Part shown: one piece after another, positions 1 through 12,289 of the stretch
Numbering within the stretch: position 1 is the first letter of the stretch
Layout of the letters: each line of letters opens with the position of its first letter
DNA from: Ovis canadensis
Taxonomy: Eukaryota > Chordata > Mammalia > Artiodactyla > Bovidae
NCBI RefSeq assembly: GCF_042477335.2
Contig: NC_091246.1
Location: forward strand, 22,627,001 to 22,691,000
DNA: 64,000 nt
Direction: 5' to 3'
Notes under the pieces: generated by a model
What the model was told of the DNA's origin: nothing
The model's database searches: none
The model's input: only the letters and a program-made list of their open reading frames with translations
Translations under genes and position numbers: made by a program

Positions 1-305
1 CAAGATATGTTCTCACCACTCAATAGACAGACATCTGACAGATGGACAGATTGTGACGGTGAGACTCTGAAGAAATCATCCAGTTCTCTGGGAGGAGGGA
101 GGTGACCTTTTCCCCTTCTCTCTCTGTCACTCCTGTTTTCACCTGTTCATCCATTAAAGGATTATTGTGAAGTTCAAATACATTATTGAACTGTGAGAGA
201 AATATAATAAACTCTGATTAGCTCATTCCCTTCTCTTCCCCATTCCTTTACACAGATCCTTCCTCTTATTGAAGAAGGTTCTTAAGGGATGGTTAAGACT
301 CCAGT
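1..305. other. Intergenic, nothing recognised
   Basis: No gene or clear repeat. A CC(A/T)6GG match occurs at 152-161 and is probably chance. Confidence 0.5.
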
Positions 306-835
306 GACTTTTTAGATTGATTTTTATTAGAGTATAGTTGCTTTTCAATGTTGCATTAGTTTCGCTGAACGGTAAAGTAAAATAGCTGTATGTATACATA
401 CGGCCCTTCTTTTTTGGGTTTCCTCCCCATTTCGGTCTCACAGAGCACTGAGTAGAGTTTCCTGTGCAATACCACGGGTTCTCACAGGATATCTATTTCA
501 TACATAGTAGTGTATACATGTAATCCCAATCTTCCAATTCATCTCATTCCCCGCTTCCCTCCACACATTCGTATGGACAAATGTGGAACAAATATATCCA
601 CACATTTGTTCTCTGTCTGTGGATAAAGAAGATGTGTTCCATATATATGATGGACTATTACTCAGCCATAAACAGGAACAAAATTATGCCATTTCCAGAA
701 ACATGGTTGGACCTAGGGACTATCATACAGAGTGAGGTAAGTCAGAAAGAGAAAAACAAATATATATCACTTAAATGTGGAATCTAGAAAAATGATACAG
801 ATGAGCTCATTTGCAAAGAAGAAATAGAGACATCG
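306..835 (-). mobile_element. L1 3' end with inverted 5' part
   Basis: From 306 to about 590 the sequence is the reverse complement of a ruminant L1 3' UTR, starting with the complement of its A-rich end. From about 590 to 835 it turns to the plus orientation and reads as the end of L1 ORF2 (YYSAINRNK...ETWLDLG) running into the start of the 3' UTR. A head-to-head arrangement like this is the signature of twin priming. No reading frame is intact. Confidence 0.7.
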
Positions 836-1344
836 ACCTATTGATTGTTAAACTGAGCTTTAAAACAGTTGTAAAAGACTTCGTGGAAGCATACCCTTTC
901 TTCCCATGGCTTTTTACCTTTATATGAGTACCACCAGCAATACTTCACTACCTAAAGTTTAAACTTTCTCTAAGGATTCAGTTGAAGGCCTTGCAAGTCT
1001 TCTTTTAAACGATAAAAGACAACAATCTCTGCACACAATGTCCCCTTTCCATCCAGTAGTTTTTTTTAATAAAATAAGCATCCTCTAGCAAGAACAATTT
1101 GATTCAAAGGAAAATCAGTTGATCCTCAAATCCTGTTGCAGTTTTGAAAAACATTCTTCCTGAGTAACCAAATAACAATCTGCATTGTGAGCCTTAATGT
1201 GAAAAAAAAAAATTAGAACACAGCTCAGCCGTAAAAAGTGTAGCAAGAGCTTATAATATCTTGTATTTCTGCCAAGGTGGAATTGAGAAAGAATAATAGA
1301 CCCATAAAGGTACCACATTAAATTTGGGTCATTTGTATGGTGGC

Positions 1345-1830
1345 TCACACTAGTTTACAACTATTTGCTCCCAACCCTGCAAGGCAATCACACATCTTTG
1401 TTGTTTGCCACGACACCTTCAAGAGAAGCATATCTTGATGCTACCTATCATCAGATAGGTAGCAAGTCCTTGGCCATGGACTTGACCGGCCAATGAATAT
1501 CAGTAGAAATGCAGTGTGCTTCCTCCAAGCAAGAGCTTCTTGAAGAAGGCTGTTCTTTCTTTTCCATCTCTAACTGAAGAACACCCTATCCTAGATAGGA
1601 TGCTCCACTAGCCTGGATTCCAAAATAAAGACTCATGGAAAAGAGCCATCTGGAACAGAGCCTCTGCCACAGCTGCAGCATCCTACAGCAAGAAGGGGGA
1701 AACCCACAGCCCATCCACAGAGGACATGCAATGAGACAAAGCAAAAAAATCTTGTTATTTGCACTGAGACTGAGGGGTTGTTTCTTACCACAAGTTAGAT
1801 GAATCAATGCAACAAACAAATCATAATAAT
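1345..1830 (+). mobile_element. Old LTR, MaLR/MLT1-like
   Basis: The 3' portion resembles the end of mammalian MaLR-type LTRs: a GAGACAAAGCA stretch, then an ACTGAGACTGAGGGGTTGTTT block and a diverged end. Divergence is high and the subfamily is not assigned. It could be another mammalian LTR class. Confidence 0.35.
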
Positions 1831-2998
1831 CCCAAGAATGGGAACTAGATTTCTGTGTTCTAGGAAAAAAGCAAAAGAAACTAACATCATTAGAACATAT
1901 GCTCCAGACAAACTACTTCTTCTAGGAGTTTTCATGATACTATGCACCAACTTGATGTCTGAAACAACCACTTGAGTCTCATCTACAAAATGAGAGACTA
2001 AGGTTCTATGACCTCTAAGTAAGTTTCCAAACCTGGCATTCTGTATGAGTTCTTCACTGCAGGCTTCCCTAAAAATAAGATTCATTACATAACTTATAGT
2101 CACCATGTTTTCAAGAGAATGGGTATCTGGCCTAGATAATGCCATGTTTTTTTACAATATGACTGGTGCTTTAATGAACCAAGAATTATTTCCGGAGAAG
2201 ACTGCCTTTCAGTTTGCTAATATTTAAAACATTTTATTTCAGAGAAGAAGCCTACTTTCATTTCCTATTTTTACCTACTTAACATTAACTACCAAAAATC
2301 TTGGAATTCTTCCATTTTTAAGAGAAATCTTTAATTAAAAATTTAGCTTCCTCTTACACTGTCATGAATTTCATTTAAGATACCTATAAATGTACCAATA
2401 TTAATGTGAATCAACTAATAATTTGGCTTTCAAAAAATTATATGTGATAATAGAGATATCATCAAAAGATTCCCAATCATCACAGTCTATTAAAGATCAA
2501 TGCCATCACCATTAATGACACACAGGTATCGTTCTAGGAAGGGAAATACATCTGGAGCCTAATAAATGGATTTTAAATAAAGAAGAGTAGAAACTAATCT
2601 ATCCAAGTTGAAAGAAAGATTTTAAAGGCAGGCAAAGACAAATGAATATACTGAAGCAAAATTCTCCTGTGCTTCCTCTGATTTGAAAAGAAAAATACCT
2701 GTAGAAAGATAACATTATACATCTTTTGGTGATGTTAATCTTTACGATTTTATTTGACATTTTAACTATATACCTAGTGGACAGAACAATAAATCTATAA
2801 ATTGCAAATCTTTATAATTCCAGGCAAAGAATGATAATATGTTAGAGCAGAATTAGAAATGTGGTATTAGAAAAATTATACAAAGGTTATTTTTAATAAA
2901 GTATTTCATTAAAATTCAATGCTATGGACAATTACTTAACATGCACACTTTATCTGCATATAAAATAAAGACACAGAGTGAAAAATAAAAAAGAAAAG
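1831..2998. other. AT-rich intergenic, no gene
   Basis: A 113-codon minus frame at 1804-2145 has no recognisable domain and partly overlaps the old LTR. The rest is AT-rich with no feature I can support. Confidence 0.5.
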
Positions 2999-3000
2999 TT

Positions 3001-3881
3001 TCAGTTCAGTTCAGTTCAGTTCATTTCAGTTCAGTAGCTCAGTCGTGTCTGACTCTTTGCAACCCCATGAATTGCAGCACGCCAGGCCTCCCTGTCCATC
3101 ACCATCTCCCGGAGTTCACTCAGACTCATGTTCATTGAGTCCGTGATGCCATCCAGCCATCTCATCCTCTGTTGTCCCCTTCTCCTCCTGCCCCCAGTCC
3201 CTCCCAGCATCAGAGTCTTTTCCAATGAGTCAACTCTTCGCATGAGGTGGCCAAAGTACTGGAGTTTCAGCTTAACATCAGTCCTTCCAAAGAAATCCCA
3301 GGGCTGATCTCCTTCAGAATGGACTGGTTGGATCTCCTTGCAGTCCAAGGGACTCTCAAGAGTCTCCTCCAACACCACAGTTCAAAAGCATCAATTCTTC
3401 GGCGCTCAGCCTTCTTCACAGTCCAACTCTCACATCCATACATGACCACAGGAAAAACCATAGCCTTGACTAGACGGACCTTAGTCGGCAAAGTAAGGTC
3501 TCTACTTTTGAATATACTATCTAGGTTGGTCATAACTTTTCTTCCAAGGAGTAAGCGTCTTTTAACTTCATGGCTGCAATCACCATCTGCAGTGATTTTG
3601 GAGCCCCCCAAAATAAAGTCTGACACTGTTTCCCCATCTATTTCCCATAAAGTGATGGGACTGGATGTCATGATCTTCGTTTTCTGAATGTTGAGCTTTA
3701 AGCCAACTTTTTCGCTCTCCTCTTTCACTTTCATCAAGAGGCTTTTTAGTTCCTCTTCACTTTCTGCCATAAGGGTGGTGTCATCTGCATATCTGAGATT
3801 ATTGATATTTCTTCCGGCAATCTTGATTCCAGCTTGTGTTTCTTCCAGTCCAGTGTTTCTCATGATGTACTCTGCATATAG
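3001..3881 (-). mobile_element. BovB LINE, 3' portion
   Basis: It starts with the complement of the BovB tail (TTCAGT repeats at 3001-3035). Read on the minus strand it encodes the reverse-transcriptase YADDTTL motif (motif C) and the conserved BovB C-terminus ([38 protein letters not shown]). The frame is open from 3863 to 3267, then shifts by a 1-bp deletion (near 3270) into the frame that runs to 3031. It is 5'-truncated just upstream of motif C. Confidence 0.93.
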
Positions 3882-4099
3882 GGAATTATATGTGATATTT
3901 TGGTTTATATATATTTTATTATTGCTAAAATAATATTTTTTAAAAATTACAAATAAATGCCACTACTAGTATTTATTATATATACTAATTTTAATGTCCC
4001 ATGGAAATTTTCAGCAAAGAAGTGGAAATGAGAAAATAAAATGAAAGTCTAGGACTGAAAAACAAAACAATGTAAATTGACAAGAGATGAACTTCACAG

Positions 4100-5345
4100 G
4101 AGATTACATAAAACATAAAACAAGAGACAATTAGCAGGGCAAAACATCAGAAGAAAACATAAGCTGGAGCGTGGAGAATCAAAAGGAAAAAAATACAGAA
4201 ATGAACATAAAAGACACAAGGGACATGGTGAAAGTTCCAACAATAAGAGAGGAGAATAAGCAAAAACAATATTTGACAAAATAGTACTGCCAAAAATTTT
4301 CCCCCAAATGGCCAAAACACCAAGAAATACTACAAACTCCAAGAAAAATAATTATAAATAAAACCACCCCAAACGCATTATGATCAAACTGCTAAACAAC
4401 AAAGACCAAGCTGCTGAAAAACAAAGACAAAAAGAAGACCTTAAAGAGATATCTTACCTTTGAAAGGATAACACAAACCATTGGCTGATTTCTCAACAGG
4501 GGGGAAAAAAAAGCAAGGAGAGAATGGAATGATACCTTTAAATACTAAAAGAAAATACCTCCCAACACACAATTCTATGTCCATCAAAAATATCCTTCAA
4601 AGTTTATGGCAAAATACACTTAACACAAAAACTGAGAAGATTTTGATCAGCACAAATACCCTCATGGAGAGACAATTCAAGCGAAGGAAAAAAAAAAATC
4701 CCAGAAAGAGGCACCAAGATACAGAATAGAATGTAGAACAATGAAAAGGGTAAGTATGTCAGTTATTCTAAGCAAAATCAACTACAAAATAATTAATGTC
4801 ATATGGAATCTAAAATAACACATAAACAAAAAAATTAAAAACGTAATTGCTAAACTGACACATGTATACTTTGGAATATTATGTAGTATTTTAAAGGTTG
4901 AAACATATAAATCTATTTTTTAATAAAAGAAGCATGTGAGAAATGATGTATACTGAATAACAAAGTTTACATAATTAAATACAAAAAAGAAGTCAAGAAA
5001 GGAGGAAAAAAGAATATCAACTAGTAGGACAAATAAGCATTAAGATTGTAAGGTTAAACCCAAATATATCAATAATACATTGAACATGAATTTTAAAAAG
5101 CAACTTAATCCCAAAGAAAATGAGGTTGAAAGTAAAAGGACAGAAAAAACTATATATGCTATGCAAACACTAACCAATAAATAAGTGGTGTACTTTGACT
5201 ACTGTAAGGCAAAACCCCCTCCATTAAGACTAAGAAAAATGACATAAAACAGGAGTTAGAAAGGACATTAACTATAGCATCTACAGACGTTAAAACGTAA
5301 GTGGATATTATCAACTTTATACCAATAAATTTGAAATGATAAATA
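4100..5345 (+). mobile_element. Old L1/HAL1-type LINE fragment
   Basis: A-rich sequence whose order resembles old mammalian L1 or HAL1: a GCTGAAAAACAAAGACAAA block near 4413, an AATTCTATGTCCATC block near 4570, and a GAGGTTGAAAGTAAAAGGAC block near 5122 like the start of L1 ORF2. It is highly diverged with no long frame. The limits are approximate. Confidence 0.5.
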
Positions 5346-7954
5346 AATCCTAGAAAAAACATAACAGGGAAAGCATCAGAAAATCTGCATTGTCATATAT
5401 CCATTAGAGAAACTGAATAGAGCCTGATTTTTTTTCATATAGCAATATATTATACAAGCAATTCCTCATGCCATTCCCTTATGTCACTTGTTCTATTATA
5501 GAAGACATTAATTATAGCAATTTATTAAGATTGGGGTTTCATTTAAGCTTTATTAATTCTTACCCATGTGACCTTTAATAAATAATTATAACCTTTTTAT
5601 GCCATAATAAAAAAAAAAAAAAGCGACCCCAGCAGTGGGATACTTCATTGACTTAGTACAATACTGTACTTGGAAATGTTGATAGTTATATCAATGAGTA
5701 TGTTTGATGACTGCATAGCAGCCTATTTTCCCCTCTTATAAATTCTATAAGAAAATCCTTATTTATCTCTCTTTATACATATTCCTAATTTCTTCAGGAT
5801 AAAATCCTGAAAATGAAATTGATGGACAAAAAGATTCATGATGCATAGGGCCCATTGTCCAGAAAACCTGAATCAGCTTACATTTCCAAAAAACAGTATA
5901 AAAATGCTCATTTCCCTACACCCTCATCCAACTGGATATTATCCTTTTATAGTTTTGCCAGTTTGGCAGGACAAAGTGGCAGATCAGTATTATATTTATT
6001 TTGCATTTTATTTACTATTAAATATGCATATCACACACTTATTAGATCTATTGGCACCTGTAATTGTCCCTTCATAAACTGCCTTTTCCTATCTTTCACC
6101 AGAGCAGAGGAAAGGGAGGAAAACCAGCAAGTCACAAAGGCCTGGTGGTCCAGAGCACCAAGCAAAAATTATACATATTCATTGGCAGAAGTTGTGCATA
6201 GCTGAATGACATTGCCCCATTATCCAATAATGTTTTAACATACCAGATGAAATCTGTAATGCTTAGGTCTCAGGAAATTAGACAATCCAATGCCAGGCTG
6301 TGGACAGACACCAGCTGCAGTGAGTGGGGTCTTTACAATCTCAAGCAAAAAATATGTCACCATGGCAAAGTCCCCTGGGGTCTGTTTTACTGAAACCAGA
6401 AATTACTTCCATGATTAAGAGAGTATGTAGCATTGTTTATATTGAAGCACTGACAGTTTAGAAATTGTTGACATTTCCAAAAGAGCCATCTGATGAGAGA
6501 CTTTGAAATTATTCTAATTGAGAGGCAGGCCATGGCTTCTTGTCCAATTAAGCTCCTGTTAGATGCCTGGAGAAATTGGGCATGAAGAAGCCCAGAACAA
6601 GGCCTATAGGAATACAATATTTCCTGAACGGACACTGAGGCACTGCCTGAACCAAGGTGTTTCCTAAAGTTTTAGACTGTACCTTTTCGGGTGAAAGCTG
6701 TGTGTAAAATCGATGCAATATATGAGAAACATAGACATCTCTAATGTTGCTTAATCATGCTTATCAATGTTTGTCAAAAAAGATCAAATGATACCTCATC
6801 CAATGAGATACAGTATAATGGGCGATGAGAGCTTGGAAAAGCAAAGTAACAAAAGACGGGCAAAGTGGGCAGCTGTAAAAGGGAGGCTGACTAGCCTCTA
6901 TTTTGGCACAGAGGACCCTATTCCTGTCAAAGCAGAACTATAAGAATGAAAGGCATGGTTTTCTCAAATGTCACAGACATAGAGGATTTCTTCATATCAG
7001 CACTTCCCAAACTGACTTCTCATGGAATCTCTACAAGCCAAGAGACATTTAACATAGGGAAACACAATTAGGAATATATTTGTAATTATGATTACTGATA
7101 TGCGTAAAATACACTGCCAAGTTGTGTGATACTATGTGTAAGATAGTAACAATTGTGTTATGACATGTTTTATATATTAATTTACATATGAAATATAAAT
7201 ATATGTAAAATGCATTTACACAGTATATCTTTTGTTATTATATATATATCTGATCTACATTATTCTAGGATTTCATAATTGCAATTTTGTCTATTAGCCA
7301 AAATTTATCTGTAACCCCAAAATCAATCCTTGTAGCACACTTGCGGTCTCATTCATTGACATTTGAAAAGCAGGGAAAATTTTGTGTTGCCCAATGCCCT
7401 CTTTTTGAGCTGAAGTGGAACAAGGCAACACTCTACCTTCTTGTTTCAGCTCTCCTACTGTAAACAAGTGTCCTTTTCATGGTTTATTTAGTGCCACGTT
7501 TCTCACAGTTGTATGCTTTTAGCTGCTGGGTTTACACAAGCCCCAAGTGCAGTGCTGAAGTGCTGTTTACTGTTTTAGGTGCAAAAAGGCTCCGATGTAC
7601 CTGAGGGGAAAAATACGTGTGTTACAAAGCTTCATTCAGGCATGAGTCATAATGCTGCTAGCTATGAATTCAGTATTAATAATAAACCAACAGTGATAGT
7701 AAATAAAGTATCTTTAAATAGAAACACACATAAAACAAGGTTGTATATAGACCAGTTGACAAAAGTGCTGTGACCAAAGGCTTTCAGGAACCCAACCCTG
7801 TACTTTTTCCCTTAGGAACAATTATGCAGTGTTCGAAGAAATCTTATAGGAGATACAATAATAAATGATATACGTAAATGAGTCAAAAAAACTTGAGGTA
7901 CTTTAATTTTTTTAAGCTAGAGAAACAAGCCTGAATAAGAATCATCCCTGGTGA
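5346..7954. other. Intergenic with old repeat remnants
   Basis: An A14 run sits near 5609-5622 and could mark an old retroposon tail. About 5760-6030 looks like an old L1-type 3' UTR remnant in antisense. An AT-rich stretch lies at 7085-7260. Short open frames (5855-6205, 6387-6635, 7579-7773) show no domain. Confidence 0.4.
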
Positions 7955-8640
7955 CTTTTATTTATGTATTCAATCCATGAATGAATATTTATTCAATCAG
8001 CCATTTATTCACTCAGTGAGTATATACAGAGTTCTTCTATGTGCTGTGTATAAGGTGGTATACAAATAAAGACTTCGTGTTGACTTTCTGGAAGTTTGTA
8101 TTCTAGAGAGAAGGGCCACCATTCACATCTGTTGTATAACACACAACCTGACTGGGGAATACAGATGTAACCAATACTCACATTCATGAATTAATGGCCA
8201 CAAACTTGGATCAATAAGACAACGGATCTCTTACAGAAATGACACCCAACTTAGATGAAAGGTGATGGAGACAATATTCCAGTTAGAAAACATGCCTGGG
8301 CAAAGGTTGCTAACAGGAAGGATCATGACATTCTGTAGAAACTGAGAACATTGTGCCTGAAGCAAAAGAAAGAAAAGAAAAAATGGCCCAAATAAAGCTA
8401 GAGAGACAGGGCGGTGAACCATCCAAGACCTTAGAAGCCAAGCTAAAAAATGTTGGTTCATTCTGAGTGCAATGGGAAACCACTAATGAGAGGTGATTAT
8501 TTACCTTATAAAGATCACTTTGGCTGCAGTGCAGAGATGGCCAATGAGGGTGGTCAAGCTTAATGTGGGAGAACAGTTAGATCATCATAACTTCCCTGAA
8601 CTGTCTCTTCCAGCATAATAATAGCCTAACAAATTTCTAA
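7955..8640 (+). repeat. Old unnamed mammalian repeat, plus orientation
   Basis: Starts with a TGAATGAATATTTATTCA-type block and later has AAGATCACTTTGGCTGCAG, the same order of blocks as at 21725, 38405 and 57285. I recognise the family from its conserved blocks but cannot name it. Diverged and non-coding. Confidence 0.45.
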
Positions 8641-9350
8641 CTATCAGTGTGCAGACTGGGCATTACACACAGGGAAAAAAAATGATGAGACAATCAGCAT
8701 GGCCTTAATCAAAAGAGTTTTAAATCTCTTATTCTGAAAATTATAAACCATGGAAATAGTGTGACTTCTTTGCTTTTCAATATATGTCTGAATAGCCTTT
8801 GATGCATACTTAATCCTTTTTACTATGACTTCCCTTATTCTTCAGAAGGTATATTTAGATACCATTCAAATGTATACTTCATTCTATTTGTCATTATTCC
8901 TCCATTTTCACAGTCTGCTTAAGTTGCCTGTATACTGTAAGTATTCTTACGAGTACAAAGACTTCCCTCCTCAGTGGATCCCAAAACGATGTCCGTAAAG
9001 GATGGAGGTAGCAGAGATCACAAGTTACAGGTAACTCGGAAAATTCATGACTTAAGAGGTCCATCTTCTGACTGTGGCTGCTCCCCTCCCTTCTTCTTGT
9101 ATGCAGACTTTTAATGAAATGGTAAAAGCTGTATTTCAAAATAGAAAGTGAGGAAGAAGAGGGGAAGGAGGAGGAGGAGAAGCTGGAACAGAAGGAGGAA
9201 GAAAAAGAGACGGAGTCTCCTACCCATGTGAGTTTGTCTGGTCCTCATCTGACCAAAGATATAAATAGACATTATAAAGACAAGAAAGGAAATTTGAATG
9301 AGGACTGTTATTAGATGATATGGGAACATTTGTTAGGTTATGATATGCCA
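8641..9350. other. Intergenic with a purine-rich tract
   Basis: No gene. A nearly pure A/G stretch with repeated GGA and GAA units runs from 9147 to 9214; its complement gives leucine- and phenylalanine-rich open frames that are composition artefacts. Confidence 0.55.
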
Positions 9351-9598
9351 TGCTGCTGCTAAGTCATGTCAGTCGTGTCCGGCTCGGTGTGACCCCATAG
9401 ACGGGAGCCCACTAGGCTCCCCCGTCCCTGGGATCCTCCAGGCAAGAACACCGGAGTGGGTTGCCATTTCCTTCTCCAATGCATGAAAGTGAAAAGTGAA
9501 TGTGAAGTCATTCAGTCGTGTCTGACTCTTAGAGACCCCATGGACTGCAGCCCACCAGGCTCCTCCGTCCATGGGATTTTACAGGCAAGAACACTGGA
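9351..9598 (-). mobile_element. Bov-A2 SINE
   Basis: Begins with GCTGCTGCTAAG, the complement of the Bov-A2 tail, followed by two Bov-A monomers, each with the complement of the GTCGGACACGAC core. An AT-rich microsatellite (9599-9690) follows. Confidence 0.9.
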
Positions 9599-9690
9599 TA
9601 TATATATACATGTAAATATATACCACATAAATATATTATATGTAAATGTATATTTACATACCACACTATCTATATATACATGTGTGTGCA
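9599..9690. repeat. AT-rich simple repeat
   Basis: Interrupted TA and TGTA repeats directly joined to the Bov-A2 5' end. A short Bov-A-like remnant may follow at 9698-9740. Confidence 0.6.
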
Positions 9691-9858
9691 GGTGCATCGG
9701 AGAAGGCAACGACAATCCACTCCGGTACCCTTGCCTGGTACAAGGAGTTGCATCCGACTCTTCACAACCTAAAAGTCCTTATCAATTGCAGATGTCTACT
9801 GAAACAATTATGGGTAAAATGTCATCATGTCTAGGATTTGCTTTAAAATACTACAGAA

Positions 9859-10125
9859 GGACTTTCCTGGTGGTCCAATGGTTAAAAATCCGCCTGCCAA
9901 TGCAGCGGACACAGATTCAATCCCTGGTCCAGGAAGATCCCACACGCCCAGCAACCACTGAGCTGCAACTACTGAAGCCCGTGGGCCTGGATCCCATGCT
10001 CCACCACAAGAGAAGCCACCACAATGAGAAGCCCATGCACCACAACAAAGAGTAGTCCCTGCCCTCTGCCACTAGAGAAAGCCTGAGTGCAGCAATGAAG
10101 ACCCAGCGCAGCCATAAATAAATAA
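9859..10125 (+). mobile_element. CHR-2-type tRNA SINE
   Basis: The tRNA-derived head (CTTTCCTGGTGGTCCAATGG, then GATTCAATCCCTGG) is followed by the CHR-2 body and a diverged ATAAATAAATAA end. Confidence 0.85.
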
Positions 10126-10583
10126 TTACTCCAGAAAAGGGATAAAATCAATGAAATGTGACTAACAGAAGATAAATCATTACTGAGGCTGGGTGATGGG
10201 ATGTAGGGATTCATTATGATTTTCCTTAACTTTGGCATGTTCTTAAAAATTGAGATGAAAGAGCCATAAGCCAAATTATAGTGGGCTGAGGAGTGACACG
10301 GAAATTTCTTGTGTTTTCTCTATTTCAAAGTCTCCAGCACATTTTCATTAAATATGAAGTCTTGTCTTAACTGGGATTCAGGAAATTGAGAGCGTTTACA
10401 GTAAGGAGGGGGCATTATGCACCCTCACTTCTCAGGAGACACTGGTCCAGAACAATAGTGGGTAACCAACTATATAGTACACACACAGGATGCTCTAAGG
10501 ATGCCCAGACTTCCCGCCTACCTCTGATGCAGGGCAGTTACGGAAGCTGATCAAAGATCATCTCCCAAGCAGGTAACAAGAGA

Positions 10584-10700
10584 GAATATTGGAGTGCGTA
10601 GCCATTCCCTTCTCCAGAAGATCTTCCCAGCCCAGGGATTGAACCCACGTCTCCCATATTGCAGGCAGATTCCTTACCATCTGAGCCTCCAGGGAAGCCT
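10584..10700 (-). mobile_element. Bov-tA fragment
   Basis: Antisense tRNA-like head (complement of GGTTCAATCCCTGGGCTGGG) next to the complement of the Bov-A start. Confidence 0.8.
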
Positions 10701-11130
10701 CAACAAGAGGGAAGGACCACAAACAGGCAAATGAAAGACATCCAAAATGTTTGTTACATCTCCATTTTACTCTGAACCAGCACCAAGCCAGGTAAATAAC
10801 ATGTTAGGAGGGCAGAGCTGCTGTGGGAAATAGACAATTAGGGAACCATTGATTATTCAGGGAGCTGCAAAGCTCCTAGTGTGACAGCCAATGACACTGA
10901 CCAGGGACAGTTATCCTCCTTTTTCATAGCCAATAAGGCTTCCTCAAGTTCAAATGCCACCCTAGTCAGTTTCACTTTCGTAGCACTTTCCCTCTGTTCA
11001 TAACCCAATAGGGAACTGAGCATCACCACTAAATAAAGATAACAATTTCATTTCTTCTTCAGTGTTATTTCCTCTGAGGATATTTCTAAACTATGCAACT
11101 ATTAAATATTACTTGCTTAAAATATGGGGA

Positions 11131-11261
11131 GGAGAAGGCAATGGCACCCCGCTCCAGTACTCTTGCCTAGAAAATCTCATGGGCGGAGGAGCCTGGTAGG
11201 CTGCAGTCCATGGGGTCGCGAAGAGTCGGACACGACTGAAGTGACTTAGCAGCAGCAGCAG
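11131..11261 (+). mobile_element. Bov-A monomer SINE with target-site duplication
   Basis: A single Bov-A monomer from GGAGAAGGCAATGGCACC to an AGCAGCAGCAG tail. The 9-bp direct repeat ATATGGGGA occurs at 11122-11130 and 11266-11274 and marks the target duplication. Confidence 0.88.
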
Positions 11262-11429
11262 TAACATATGGGGAATCACACAGGATTTTTTAGGAGGATA
11301 TACCAACAAATAGAATAAATTATGGAAAATATATGCAGTACTGTCAAAACAGAATAGCCCTATGAGCTACGTTCTTTAAATCCTTTCCTTCCTTGATTTC
11401 CCATATGGTCACATAGTGGGCCTTGTCAT

Positions 11430-12060
11430 CTCTTGAAACAATGGTCATTAATTTCAACCATAAGGCCCTAGTCTTCTGACCTCATCAGATCCTCCAGGCT
11501 TTGGGCCTCTCCCCCTCTTCCCAGTTCCTCAGCCCACTCCCAGCTTCCTGCTCACGCCATGCAATCACATTCTAAGAACTACTGTTTCCATACTTCCTCC
11601 AATTCCTCCCATTTCTCTGACTAAATTCTAGTTCTGGACATATTCGACCATCCACCTTCCCTCGGCCTGGACCTGAGCTTCTGAACAAAGCTGAGAACCC
11701 CACAAGGATTCTCTGGAGCTTGCTCCCCCACAGTGAGCTGTCCCTGCTGAAACAGGTTCCCACCCTCTTCATACCTGCAGTCTCCTCTTAACCTCCTCAC
11801 TCCCTGCAGATCGTCTAGCCTTCAACCACACAGAGAAAAGACTATGACATGGGAACTCCCTCAACTTTTTTTCCCTCCTATGTGATTAGGATTCTCTCCC
11901 ATCTAAACATGATAGCTCCCACCTGTTTCTGGATCCCACTTCCCCACCTCATCATCTTAGGGCCTCCTAGGTGGTAATTCACTGCCCACCCTCACCCCAA
12001 CCTCATGTCCCATCTCTCCCTCCCCTGCTCACTCCTTCAGGGGTGAACAAGTCTAAGCTT
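11430..12060 (-). repeat. Possible old unnamed repeat, minus orientation
   Basis: Pyrimidine-rich sequence with the CCTCC/CTTCC texture and block order seen in the minus-oriented copies at 20.5, 37.5 and 60.1 kb. Weakly supported. Confidence 0.3.
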
Positions 12061-12061
12061 A

Positions 12062-12289
12062 GGCCATCTGATGTGAAGAACTGACTCATTGGAAAAGTCC
12101 CTGATGCTGGGAAAGACTGAAGGCAGGAGGTGAAGGGGACGCCAGAGGATGAGAAGGTTGGATGGCAACACTAACTTGATGGACATGAATTTCAGCAAGC
12201 TCTGGGAGTTGGTGATGGACAGGGAAGCCTGGTGTGCTGCAGTCCGTGGGGTTGCAAAGAATCAGACATGATTGAGCGACTGAACAGAA
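12062..12289 (+). mobile_element. BovB LINE 3' end
   Basis: Starts at the block encoding GHLM...DSLEKTL and ends with GAGCGACTGAACAGA. Heavily 5'-truncated and diverged. Confidence 0.9.

Noticed and set aside
152-161. CC(A/T)6GG match near the window start
   Set aside because: No gene nearby; such matches are expected a few times by chance in 64 kb.
1804-2145. 113-codon minus-strand frame with hydrophobic C-terminal end
   Set aside because: No recognised domain, no splice context, and sequence overlaps an old LTR-like repeat.
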